Assembly: GCF_900168325.1 (NCBI RefSeq)
Contig: NZ_FVZE01000007.1
Location: 83,768-147,767, forward strand
Reading direction: 5' to 3'
DNA from: Novosphingobium mathurense
Lineage (GTDB): Bacteria; Pseudomonadota; Alphaproteobacteria; Sphingomonadales; Sphingomonadaceae
Length of the DNA stretch: 64,000 nt
Shown: in pieces, positions 1-7,907 of the stretch
How the letters are laid out: each line of letters starts with the position of its first letter
Numbering within the stretch: position 1 is the first letter of the stretch
Translations under genes and position numbers: made by a program
The notes under the pieces: generated by a model
Databases searched by the model: none
What the model was told of the DNA's origin: nothing
The model's input: only the letters and a program-made list of their open reading frames with translations

Positions 1-110
1 GCAGGGCCCGAACATTCGCGACCTTCCCACGTCACCCCCTTCTCGAAGAGGGCGATGCGAACCTTCTGCGGGCAAACCGCGCCGCTGGTATGATAGAGGA
101 CCACCGTCAT
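1..110 (-). CDS. Glutathione S-transferase, N-terminal fragment (runs off window)
   Basis: An ATG on the minus strand at 110 opens a frame that reads to the window edge (36 complete codons). It begins MTVVLYHTSGAVCPQKVRIA and continues LFEKGVTWEGRECSGP. This is the beta-alpha-beta start of a thioredoxin-fold GST N-domain: a short strand, then an S/C-x-P-Q/K-V-R-I-A-L helix and 'EKG'. It lies 21 nt downstream of the stop of the SDR gene at 132, so it is probably the fourth gene of the minus-strand operon. GSTs in aromatic clusters often act as isomerases or dehalogenases, but nothing here fixes the substrate. Only the N-terminus is visible. Confidence 0.72.
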   Translation of the reverse strand, partial: MTVVLYHTSGAVCPQKVRIALFEKGVTWEGRECSGP

Positions 111-131
111 CTGCGTTCTTCCCTTAAGCAA

Positions 132-860
132 TCAGGCGGCGTGGAGGCCGCCGTCGACAGCGAACTCGCCGCCCGAGCAGTAGCTGGCCTCGTCCGAGGC
201 AAGAAACAGGACCATCGCGGTTACTTCCTCGGGACGGCCGAGGCGGCCGAGCGGAATGTGCGGGGCCACCATCCGCGGTACGTCGCGTCCTTCGATCATC
301 GGAGTCTGGATGACGCCCGGGTAGATGGAGTTGACGCGAATATTTTCGCGACCAAGTTCGACGGCGAGGACCTGCGAAAGACCGCGCACGCCATATTTGG
401 ACGCGCAGTAGGCGGCGCCATTGGCAAAGCCGCTGAGCCCGGCGAGCGACGAAATATTGACGATCGACCCGCCGCCGGCGCGGCGCATCAGCGGGGTGAC
501 TGCGCGGCAGCCCTTGAACACGCCGGTCTGGTTGATCGAGACGACATGGTCGAACAGCTCGTCGGAGAAATCCGCGATCGGGCTTTCGCCGAGCACGCCG
601 GCGTTATTGACCAGAACATTGACGGCGCCGACCCGTTCTGCAGCGGTGCAGACCTCTGCCCAGCTTTCCGTGTCGGAAACGTCGTGACGGACGAAGCTGC
701 AGGCATCACCCAGTTCAGCCGCCACGGCGTTGCCGCCATCCTCGTTGAGGTCGGTGCAGATCACCCGCGCGCCTTCGGCAACAAAACGGCGGCAGTGCGA
801 GGCACCCATGCCGCTGCCGCCGCCCGTAACGATCGCGACCTTTCCGTTCAATCGGCCCAT
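132..860 (-). CDS. Short-chain dehydrogenase/reductase (SDR)
   Basis: A 242-residue classical SDR, a cytosolic NAD(P)-dependent oxidoreductase. The cofactor motif T12-GGGSGMG follows a beta strand, D37 at the end of the second strand favours NAD(H), NNAG is at 85-88, and the catalytic set is S137/S138, Y151 and K155 (YCASK). The C-terminus ends with the usual S-G-G-x-x-x-V-D-G-G. The start is supported by AAGGAAGGA about 9 nt before the ATG. It is third in a minus-strand run of hydrolase, SDR, SDR and GST. The likely role is oxidising or reducing an alcohol or keto intermediate of the local pathway; the substrate is unknown. Confidence 0.9.
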   Translation of the reverse strand: MGRLNGKVAIVTGGGSGMGASHCRRFVAEGARVICTDLNEDGGNAVAAELGDACSFVRHDVSDTESWAEVCTAAERVGAVNVLVNNAGVLGESPIADFSDELFDHVVSINQTGVFKGCRAVTPLMRRAGGGSIVNISSLAGLSGFANGAAYCASKYGVRGLSQVLAVELGRENIRVNSIYPGVIQTPMIEGRDVPRMVAPHIPLGRLGRPEEVTAMVLFLASDEASYCSGGEFAVDGGLHAA

Positions 861-884
861 GTCTTCAATTCCTTCCTTTGGAGA

Positions 885-1667
885 CTAGACGGTAAAGCCT
901 CCATCGACGACGAGCGCCGAGCCCGTGACGTAGCTGCTCATGTCGGAGGCCAGGAACAGCGCGGCACTCGCGATTTCGCGCGGATCGGCCCAGCGGCCGA
1001 GGGGTATGCCGGCGCTCAGCGCTTCTCGAATGCCATTGGCCGAACCACCGACCGCTTCGGCTTTGGCGAGATCCTCCTCCATCATCGGGGTTTCGGTAAC
1101 GCCGGGAAGCAAGGCGTTGACCCGCAGGCCACAATTGCCAACCTCGCGCGCGGCGGAGCGGACAAGTCCGAGCACGCCGTGCTTTGCCGCGGCATAGTCG
1201 CTGCGGGTCGGTACCCCTTCGACGGCCGCGCCAGAAGCCGTACAAATGATGCTTCCGCCCCCGCCCTGATCAAGAAACATTCGGACCGCGGCGCGGACGT
1301 TGAGAAAGGCCGCGCCGAGATTGACCGAAAGCGACTTGTTCCATTGACCGAACGCGAGGTCGGTCACCTGTGCCGGCGGGCCGAGCCAACCGGCATTGGC
1401 CATCACCACGTCGATCCGGCCGAAGCGCCGTCTCGCATCCTCGAAATAGGCTGCTACCTCACTCTCGTCGGTGGCATCGCCGACCAGAGTGAGGCTGCGG
1501 TCCGGCGCGAAAGCCGCGGCGGCCTGCTGAAGGCGGTCGGCATCGCGGTCGACCAGGACGACCCGGGCGCCGGCTTTGGCGAAGACCTCGGCGGTTGCCA
1601 GGCCGATGCCGCTCGCTGCGCCGGTGACGAGCGCGACCTTGTCGGGAAGAAGTAGTGGAACCTGCAT
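885..1667 (-). CDS. Short-chain dehydrogenase/reductase (SDR), second paralog
   Basis: A 260-residue classical SDR. TGAASGIG spans 15-22, D40 follows strand 2 (NAD preference), NAG is at 91-93, and the catalytic residues are S145, Y158 and K162 (YAAAK). The C-terminal V-D-G-G is intact. It starts 8 nt after the hydrolase stop at 1676 and ends 24 nt before the next SDR starts, so the three genes are very likely co-transcribed. The two SDRs are only distantly alike, which suggests two different redox steps rather than a recent duplication. Confidence 0.9.
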   Translation of the reverse strand: MQVPLLLPDKVALVTGAASGIGLATAEVFAKAGARVVLVDRDADRLQQAAAAFAPDRSLTLVGDATDESEVAAYFEDARRRFGRIDVVMANAGWLGPPAQVTDLAFGQWNKSLSVNLGAAFLNVRAAVRMFLDQGGGGSIICTASGAAVEGVPTRSDYAAAKHGVLGLVRSAAREVGNCGLRVNALLPGVTETPMMEEDLAKAEAVGGSANGIREALSAGIPLGRWADPREIASAALFLASDMSSYVTGSALVVDGGFTV

Positions 1668-1675
1668 CGCGCGCC

Positions 1676-2632
1676 TCAGAACGAGGTTCGCCCGATCCGT
1701 GCGCCCTTGCGGCTCCCGATCGGCAGGACTTCCTCGAGGAAGTCGACGGCGGTGTCGGCGGCATGGAGCAGGCCTGCGCCATAGGATACGCCAAGCTGAT
1801 CATAGGGCAGCAATTCGATGCGCTTCGGCTCACGGGCGAGCTGGTAGGTGCGAAGCACTTCCTCGTGCGAGTGAACGACGTCCCAGCCCTCGACCCCGAT
1901 CATCAGCAGCGGACGCGGTCCGATATACTGGACGAAGTGATCGGAGCCGAAGGTGATGATCTCGTCGAGCGACGACAGGGTCACCTTCGCCTTGAGAGTG
2001 GGATAGGTCTGCTCGAGGGTGGACATGAAATAGGCGCCGCCCGGATCGCAGATCGCACCGTCTTCGCCCTGCGAAACGTCGGCTGCCGAGGGGATCGTGC
2101 CGCCTTCTCCACCGGCCGCCCGGATTCGCCGGTCGTCCTCGAGGCGCAGAAGAAGGTCCTCCCACTGGGCGAGGGTACGCATGTCACGCAGCCAATTGTG
2201 TCCATTGATAACCGGAACCTGGCTGATTACCGCTCGCGCACGCCGGTCAAGCCCGCCGACGGCGAGGACGATGCCGCCGGCGAAGCTGGAGCCCCAGACG
2301 CAAATTCGGTCGCCATCGAGCTCGGCGCGGTTTTCGCACCAGGTCATCGCGTTGCGATAGTCTTCTACTTCGCGCCAAGGCGACAGGAACTGACGCGGCT
2401 GGCCCTCGCTTTCGCCGAAATGTCGGTAGTCGATCGTGAGCGCAGCGTAGCCGCGCTTGGCGAAATGGATGGCGAACTCTTCGATCATTTGCCTGACGCC
2501 GGTAAACCCGGCGCCCATCACGATCGGCACATACGGCGCATTTTGTTGGTCCGCAGGCAGAAAGAGCGTGCCGGCACAGCGTTCGCCGCAGCTCTCGAAC
2601 GTGATTATCTCCTGGCGGACTTCGTGCGCCAT
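1676..2632 (-). CDS. Alpha/beta hydrolase (dienelactone-hydrolase/X-Pro peptidase-like)
   Basis: A 318-residue alpha/beta hydrolase. After an N-terminal strand region (MAHEVRQEIITFES...) come the oxyanion-region segment 'VIMGAGFTG', the 'DYRHFGESEG' turn and a nucleophile elbow G-S-S-F-A-G (usual G-x-S-x-G). A late 'HSHEEV' can supply the catalytic His. The start at 2632 is chosen over an upstream ATG at 2779 because GGGAGA lies about 10 nt before it and the longer N-terminus looks non-coding. It heads the minus-strand operon and diverges from the AraC gene at 2940. Ester or C-C hydrolysis of a catabolic intermediate is plausible; the substrate is not readable. Confidence 0.82.
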   Translation of the reverse strand: MAHEVRQEIITFESCGERCAGTLFLPADQQNAPYVPIVMGAGFTGVRQMIEEFAIHFAKRGYAALTIDYRHFGESEGQPRQFLSPWREVEDYRNAMTWCENRAELDGDRICVWGSSFAGGIVLAVGGLDRRARAVISQVPVINGHNWLRDMRTLAQWEDLLLRLEDDRRIRAAGGEGGTIPSAADVSQGEDGAICDPGGAYFMSTLEQTYPTLKAKVTLSSLDEIITFGSDHFVQYIGPRPLLMIGVEGWDVVHSHEEVLRTYQLAREPKRIELLPYDQLGVSYGAGLLHAADTAVDFLEEVLPIGSRKGARIGRTSF

Positions 2633-2939
2633 CAGCCATTCTCCCGATTTCTGTCTTGTTCTGGCAGTTCGCCTAGAAGCGGGAAATTGATCGGCTGCGT
2701 CAAGGCTCACGGAGCGGCAAAGCGGGGTTTGCGCTATGATGACATATTTAGTGCTGCGAGATGCAAAACTCGCCAGCAAGATCGCCGCGGGCCGGAAGGG
2801 AAACAGCGCAAATCGTCACGCTTGCGCTTCCATTTTGCGTTGATTATCCTGCCGGGACGGGAATCAGTGGTGGCTCACCCTGCCGCCACTGAGGCGCAAC
2901 ACCGTCGCTCAAAGCGATGGGTACGAACGGGACGGGACG
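2633..2939. promoter_or_regulatory. Divergent intergenic region, hydrolase operon / AraC regulator
   Basis: 307 bp between the divergent hydrolase operon and the AraC gene, so it should hold promoters for both. I see no gene in it and no repeat strong enough to name as an operator. Confidence 0.4.
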
Positions 2940-3923
2940 ATGCCGACAACGACTGTTGTCCGACGCACGGAGTCTGCGCGCGAAGTTCTGCGCCGCCAAT
3001 TCGTTTCTCGTACGGTGGGGCAAAATTGGCAGGAGATCATTTCTGATCTCTACATCCCGCTCGAATTCGAAGCGTTGCGTAGCGGGCCATTCCACGCACA
3101 GATCCAGCATCACCGTATCGGAAGGCTGGACCTTAGCCATTACACCACCGACCCGGAACGCGTAGATCGCCGGCAGCAGCATATCGATCCCCATGCTCAA
3201 CCTTATTTCATGCTCCAGATCCAGATGTCCGGAACCACAGCCTATGAGCATCTGGGTCAGGAATATTCGCTGACCCCGGGCAGCTTCACGCTGATCGACA
3301 CAACCGAGCCCTATTCGTTCATGCATACCGACGTGCAATCCGCCTTGTGTCTCAAGGTGCCCGCGTTGGCGTTGCGCGGTAGAGTGATCGACCCGGTCGC
3401 TTTCTGCGGGCGGCAAATCGAGGTGAAAGATAGCTACTCGCGTGGCGGTCTGAAATTGCTCACCGGGGCGACCGCTGAGAGCTACGGCCTTACACTCGCT
3501 GACGCGCCGCACATCGAAGCTTATTTGCTCGACACGATCGCTCTCATTCTGAACATGAGCGCAGATCGCACTCCTATCAACGGCACCTCGGCGCGACGCG
3601 CGATCCATCGCCGGGCCACCTCGTTCATGCAAAGCAACTTGCACAGGCCCGAACTGAGCCCTGAGATGATCGCCGACGGTACAGGCATTTCCTTGCGCTA
3701 CCTTCACCGCGTCTTCGAGGACAGCGGTGTCTCGGTGCGGAATGCGCTAATGAATTTCCGCGTCGAGCACGCGATGGCGTCCCTGCAAGACCCGCAACTG
3801 TTTCCGCTGTCGATGAAGGAGATTGCCTTCCGCTGCGGCTTCAAGAGCCAGAGTCATTTCGCCAGCGCCTTCGGGGCGCGATTCGGCATCACACCTCGCC
3901 AGGCCCGGTCCGCGGTGCGCTAG
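2940..3923 (+). CDS. AraC-family transcriptional regulator
   Basis: A 327-residue AraC/XylS-type regulator. Residues about 30-200 form a cupin-like sensing domain ('HIDPHAQPYFMLQIQMSG', 'LTPGSFTLIDTTEPY'), as in the AraC-binding-like family of aromatic regulators. Residues about 215-325 form the two-HTH DNA-binding domain, ending with the family signature 'IAFRCGFKSQSHFASAFGAR' followed by FGITPRQAR. It diverges from the minus-strand hydrolase/SDR operon and lies 190 bp before the luciferase-like monooxygenase gene, so it could control either or both. It is a paralog of the AraC gene at 7908, with nearly the same HTH block. Confidence 0.9.
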   Translation: MPTTTVVRRTESAREVLRRQFVSRTVGQNWQEIISDLYIPLEFEALRSGPFHAQIQHHRIGRLDLSHYTTDPERVDRRQQHIDPHAQPYFMLQIQMSGTTAYEHLGQEYSLTPGSFTLIDTTEPYSFMHTDVQSALCLKVPALALRGRVIDPVAFCGRQIEVKDSYSRGGLKLLTGATAESYGLTLADAPHIEAYLLDTIALILNMSADRTPINGTSARRAIHRRATSFMQSNLHRPELSPEMIADGTGISLRYLHRVFEDSGVSVRNALMNFRVEHAMASLQDPQLFPLSMKEIAFRCGFKSQSHFASAFGARFGITPRQARSAVR

Positions 3924-4113
3924 GTTCGTCCGCGCAAATGCGCGAAATCGACATCGCCACACGCTTATTTTTCATCATAACGACCTTAAGCGTTCAAGAC
4001 AGCGCCCAACTGCGCAATCAATCTTTCCCAATCCAGAGACGCCAGCAAGGCTGCAATGAGCCGCGGTGAAGAGCCGAAATCGGCCGCCGCTCTTGTCGCT
4101 GGGAGAGAGACCC

Positions 4114-5223
4114 ATGAAATTTGGAACGCTGAACACCCCGAGCCATCCGCCGCATCGCAGCCTGAAGGATGGTCATTACCACAACCTCGACTATCTGAAG
4201 TGGCTGGACTCGATCGGCGTCTATGAAGCCTGGATCGGCTCGCATTACACCGTGGTGAGCGAACCGCAGGCACCTAACGACCTGCTGATCGCGCAAGGCT
4301 TCGCGCAGACGAAGAACCTTCGTATCAACCCCGGCGCCTTCATCGTGCCTTTCTACCACCCGGTGGAACTGGCCCACCGCATCGCATGGCTGGACCATAT
4401 CTCGGACGGGCGCATGACGGTCGGCCTGGGTGCGAGCGGTGTGCCGACTGACCTTGAGATGCTCGGTATCGATATCAAGTCGGGCGTGGCTCGAGAGATG
4501 GTCGAAGAGAGCATCCGCATCATGCGCACGCTGTGGACCCGTACAGAGCCCGGTGACATTTCGGGCAAGTTCTGGAAGGCATTCATCCCCGAGCCGATGC
4601 TCGAAGATCGCTTCAAGCTGCACCTTCGTCCCAAGCAGGATCCGATCCCCCTCGCCATGACCGGCGCTTCGGCCAGTTCGAGTTCCTTGCGCACCGCTGG
4701 GCGCCTGGGTCTTATCCCGACCAGCTTTTGCTTCGGCGTGCATTACATCCGGTCGCATTGGGAGGCGTACGAGCAGGGCGCCGAGGAAGCTGGCCAACCT
4801 CAGCCGTCGCGCGAAAACTGGCGCATCGTCCGTGAAATCATCGTCGGCGAGACTGACAAGGAAGCTCTCGACTATGCAATCAATGGGCCGATGGGCAAGC
4901 ATTGGGCGAATTTCTATCTCCCCATGCTCAAGGAGGCCGGTCTCGCGGATGCCCTCAAGCGGGACCCCAGTGATCCGGATTCGGACGTCACCGTCGAATA
5001 TCTGGCCAAGCATAGCTGGACGGTGGGTTCGGTCGAAACGGTGAAGGAGAAGCTCGAGGAACTCTACCATCGCTCGGGCGGCTATGGCGTTCTTTGCGCC
5101 GACTCCTACGACCATCTCGACTCGCCCGAGCAATGGCGCAACTCGATCAGCCAGCTGCAGAACGAGATCGTGCCGTATCTGAGCAAGAAGCTGTCGCCCA
5201 AGCCTCAGGTGGCCGCGGCCTGA
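4114..5223 (+). CDS. LLM-class flavin-dependent monooxygenase
   Basis: A 369-residue luciferase-like (bacterial luciferase/alkanesulfonate monooxygenase fold) protein. Visible family features are the start MKFGTLNTPSHPP, 'GVYEAWIGSHYT', 'HPVELAHRIAWLDHISDGRM' and 'VGLGASGVPTDLEMLGI', the canonical (beta/alpha)8 segments. The start at 4114 is preceded by GGGAGAGAGA. These enzymes use reduced FMN from a separate reductase; the flavin reductase at 9206 is a candidate partner. It is followed 112 nt later by the VOC dioxygenase and is probably the first gene of that catabolic set. Confidence 0.88.
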   Translation: MKFGTLNTPSHPPHRSLKDGHYHNLDYLKWLDSIGVYEAWIGSHYTVVSEPQAPNDLLIAQGFAQTKNLRINPGAFIVPFYHPVELAHRIAWLDHISDGRMTVGLGASGVPTDLEMLGIDIKSGVAREMVEESIRIMRTLWTRTEPGDISGKFWKAFIPEPMLEDRFKLHLRPKQDPIPLAMTGASASSSSLRTAGRLGLIPTSFCFGVHYIRSHWEAYEQGAEEAGQPQPSRENWRIVREIIVGETDKEALDYAINGPMGKHWANFYLPMLKEAGLADALKRDPSDPDSDVTVEYLAKHSWTVGSVETVKEKLEELYHRSGGYGVLCADSYDHLDSPEQWRNSISQLQNEIVPYLSKKLSPKPQVAAA

Positions 5224-5335
5224 AACCGCCCTGGCCCGGTGCGCCGGTCGCCAGGTCCTGCGCCACCAATATCGCACCGGCGTTACCCACCGGGCGCCGG
5301 CGCACAGATGAACTGAATGCGAGGAACTCTTCATT

Positions 5336-6265
5336 ATGGCTCTGACCAGTGCACAAGATCTGGCCTATGTGGTCTTCTCCGCGCCCGACCTCGAGAGGAT
5401 GCGTGCCTTTCTCCTCGAGTTCGGTCTACGCGAGGCAGAGGGCGGCGATGCCGACAGCCTGTATATGACCGGATGGGGGAAAGCCCCCTTCCTGCACAAG
5501 ACAATTCGCGGCGAGCAAGCCGGTTTTGCTGCGGTAGGATTTGACGTCGGCTCGCTTGAGGCCCTTGAGCGTCTCGCGATCGCCGACGGGCTGCCCGTCG
5601 AGGATCTCGCTGGTCCGGGCGGCGGCAAGGTCGTGCATCTCACCGACCCGGATGGCTTTGCGGTAGATGCTGTCGCCGGGCGCGCTCCGCAAGAGGACGT
5701 GCTTCCAGGGGGGCGGAACTGGAACCAATATGGCCGGGTCACGCGGATGGGCCGCAAAGATGCGGAACTCTCGACGGGACCGTCTCATGTTATGAGGCTT
5801 GGACACCTCGTCCTGTCGGTGGCGCATGCGCCTACCTCCGAGGCGTGGTACCAGGAACGCTTCGGCCTGCTGGTCTCGGATGCCATTGAGCTCGACGACG
5901 GCCACTATCTCGGCTCATTCATGCGCTGTGACCGCGGTGACGAACCCGCGGACCATCATAGCCTCTTCCTCGCCCAGAACGGGAGCGATCCGGCCTACCG
6001 ACACGCTGCCTTCGAGGTGCTGGACATGGACGACCTGCTGGTCGGACATGATTACCTGGAGGAAGCAGGTGCTACAAAGTCCTGGGGTGTTGGCCGGCAC
6101 CTGCTTGGCGGTCAGGTGTTCGATTACTGGCGCGATCCGTTCGGCCATGTTCTTGAGCATTGGACCGATGGTGACCTTCTCGTCTCCTCCGATCAGGCTC
6201 GGCGATACGGTATGAAGGAACTCCACAGCCGTCTGTGGGGGACAGAATTCCCCGGTTCTCTCTGA
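5336..6265 (+). CDS. Two-domain VOC (extradiol-type) dioxygenase
   Basis: A 309-residue protein with two vicinal-oxygen-chelate domains, the length and layout of type I extradiol dioxygenases such as the 2,3-dihydroxybiphenyl enzyme. The C-terminal domain keeps a full 2-His-1-Glu iron set: H in 'RLGHLVLSV', H in 'AYRHAAFEV' and E in 'HVLEHW'. The N-terminal domain looks metal-free. 'WGVGRHLLGG' and 'RDPFG' are shared with the VOC protein at 60439. It is followed 23 nt later by an FAH-fold hydrolase, the usual order ring cleavage then hydrolysis. The catechol substrate is unknown. Confidence 0.85.
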   Translation: MALTSAQDLAYVVFSAPDLERMRAFLLEFGLREAEGGDADSLYMTGWGKAPFLHKTIRGEQAGFAAVGFDVGSLEALERLAIADGLPVEDLAGPGGGKVVHLTDPDGFAVDAVAGRAPQEDVLPGGRNWNQYGRVTRMGRKDAELSTGPSHVMRLGHLVLSVAHAPTSEAWYQERFGLLVSDAIELDDGHYLGSFMRCDRGDEPADHHSLFLAQNGSDPAYRHAAFEVLDMDDLLVGHDYLEEAGATKSWGVGRHLLGGQVFDYWRDPFGHVLEHWTDGDLLVSSDQARRYGMKELHSRLWGTEFPGSL

Positions 6266-6288
6266 TTTGCAATCAAGGATTCTTGTTC

Positions 6289-7146
6289 ATGAAGTTGGTA
6301 ACTTTCGAAATGGGCCGGGGGCCCGAAGTCGGTGTTGTCGAAAATGATCGCATCATCTGTGTCGGCCGAGCCTTTCCCGATCAGGCCTCCACCATGATCG
6401 ACCTCATCCGCAATTGGGAGGCGCTGCGTCCGCAGATCGAGGCTCTCGTCGCGTCGAGTCACGAATCCGTCGGCTTGGCGGAGGCCCATCTGCTGGCTCC
6501 AATCCCGCGACCGGGCAAGATCATGGCGATCGGGCTCAACTACAAGGATCACATTGCCGAGAGCGGCCTGGCGACGCCCGAGCACCAGCTATGGTTCAGC
6601 AAGGCATCGACCAGTGCCCACCCGCCATATGATCCCATCGCGCTGCCTAAAGCTTCACCGAACACCGTCGACTACGAAGCGGAGCTGGTCGCGGTAATCG
6701 GGAAAGCTGGCAAGCACATTCCGGAATCCGACGCGGAAACATATGTGTTCGGCTATTGTTGCGGCAACGACGTGTCGGTGCGCGAATGGCAGAAAATGAC
6801 CCCGCAATGGACCCTCGGCAAGTCATTCGACACCCACGCTCCGTTCGGCCCCTATATCGTCACAAGCGACGAGGTGGGCGACCCGCACCAATTGGCATTT
6901 CGTTGCCTGGTCAATGGCGAAGTGAGGCAGAGTTCCAATACCAGGCATCTGCTTTTCAATGTGTTTAGCCAAGTAGCGCACCTTACCAAGGTCATGACGC
7001 TGGAGCCTGGCGACCTGATCTTCACTGGCACATCCGGCGGAGTTGGCGCAGCTATGAAGCCGCCCAGCTTTTTGGCAGAGAGGGATGTGGTTCGCGTCGA
7101 GTTCGAGAAGCTTGGTCATATCGAGGCCGCCTTCGCACCCGAATGA
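6289..7146 (+). CDS. Fumarylacetoacetate hydrolase (FAH) family protein
   Basis: A 285-residue FAH-fold enzyme: hydrolase, decarboxylase or isomerase of 2-oxo acids made by ring cleavage. Seen are 'AIGLNYKDHIAESG', the metal-binding 'DYEAELVAVIGK', 'GNDVSVREWQ', 'GKSFDTHAPFGPYIV' and 'GDLIFTGTSGGVGAA'. The start at 6289 matches the family N-terminus (MKLVTFEMG). It pairs with the upstream VOC dioxygenase, and a parallel pair sits at 60439-62286. The likely role is C-C hydrolysis or tautomerisation of the ring-fission product. Confidence 0.9.
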   Translation: MKLVTFEMGRGPEVGVVENDRIICVGRAFPDQASTMIDLIRNWEALRPQIEALVASSHESVGLAEAHLLAPIPRPGKIMAIGLNYKDHIAESGLATPEHQLWFSKASTSAHPPYDPIALPKASPNTVDYEAELVAVIGKAGKHIPESDAETYVFGYCCGNDVSVREWQKMTPQWTLGKSFDTHAPFGPYIVTSDEVGDPHQLAFRCLVNGEVRQSSNTRHLLFNVFSQVAHLTKVMTLEPGDLIFTGTSGGVGAAMKPPSFLAERDVVRVEFEKLGHIEAAFAPE

Positions 7147-7266
7147 CGATCGCTTTGTTTCAGCGTCCGGTGCTCCCAGTGCCGGACAGGATGTTTGCAA
7201 AGCCGTAAGCGAGGCCTGTCTTATCTGAGTTCACGATAATCTAAAAATATACATGGGGATTGTGGG

Positions 7267-7593
7267 ATGTCGAAGTCAGTATTGATTATGCTTGCAATTC
7301 TGTCTGTTGTTACCCAATGGGCAGGTATTTACTTGATCCCGCTGACAGAGGGTCTCACGAAGTTCTGGCCTACATTTTTGGGAGCTGCGTTGTTCCTGAT
7401 TGGAATTGGCTGTCTGGCTAAGCTGGTCTCTGCCGGCATCCCCTTGGGTATCATCTTCCCCGCTCTTTCCATCGCGATGCCGGTAGGTGCGGTGCTCATC
7501 GGTGTCATCTTCTTTGGCGAACCAGCACCGCCGGCCAAGCTTATCGCGTTGTTCGCCGCTGCAGGCCTGGTCGGTTATGCGGCGACCGTCTGA
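7267..7593 (+). CDS. SMR-family small membrane transporter with altered key Glu
   Basis: A 108-residue protein with four hydrophobic segments, the size of EmrE-type small multidrug resistance pumps. The loop-1 block 'EGLTKFWP' matches the EmrE segment containing E25 and W31-P32, and 'SAGIPLGIIFPALS' and 'GVIFFGEP' match later segments. Counting back from that block, the position of the proton- and drug-coupling Glu14 holds Q17. The conserved Trp of the IWSG segment is also absent. It may therefore be a non-canonical or lipid/polyol-type SMR. It follows the FAH gene after 120 bp and may export a pathway compound. Confidence 0.78.
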   Translation: MSKSVLIMLAILSVVTQWAGIYLIPLTEGLTKFWPTFLGAALFLIGIGCLAKLVSAGIPLGIIFPALSIAMPVGAVLIGVIFFGEPAPPAKLIALFAAAGLVGYAATV

Positions 7594-7907
7594 ACGGACG
7601 CCCGATTGCGACGAGGAGGCGGTGCACCACGATTGTAGCGATCGTGCACTCGATTGGATATCTCAGTGCACGCAAGGCAGGCGACGGGTTGTCAGGGTGT
7701 TTCAAGACTGACAGGATGAGCCTTCGTCCCGCTTCGATCCGTGCCAGCACGGGCAGATACGGAGAATGCTTCGCTTTTTGGTCGCTCGACGAACCGCGGC
7801 GGTTCGTTGCCTGTCGAACTTTGCACCGAATGACGTGACAGGTCAGAAGCTCCGAGATTTGAAGACGAAAAATGACGGCCTCCGAAGGGGCCGCGGGGAG
7901 AGAGAAA
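7594..7907. promoter_or_regulatory. Regulator-upstream region with spaced GTGCAC sites
   Basis: 314 bp without a supported gene, between the SMR gene and the second AraC gene. Its main content is three GTGCAC hexamers with an exact 22-bp period (7622, 7644, 7666), annotated separately. Confidence 0.4.
7622..7671. repeat. Three GTGCAC motifs at 22-bp spacing (candidate operator)
   Basis: GTGCAC occurs at 7622-7627, 7644-7649 and 7666-7671, i.e. two identical 22-bp steps, about two helical turns. The first two copies are followed by CGATTG after 2 and 1 nt, so the first two are longer direct repeats. Copies 2 and 3 also form an inverted pair CGTGCAC / GTGCACG. The position upstream of an AraC gene suggests a regulator-binding array. 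Confidence 0.45.

Noticed and set aside
90..3046. Long plus-strand frames opposite the SDR and hydrolase genes
   Set aside because: They are antisense shadows of high-GC genes whose minus-strand products have full SDR and hydrolase motifs.
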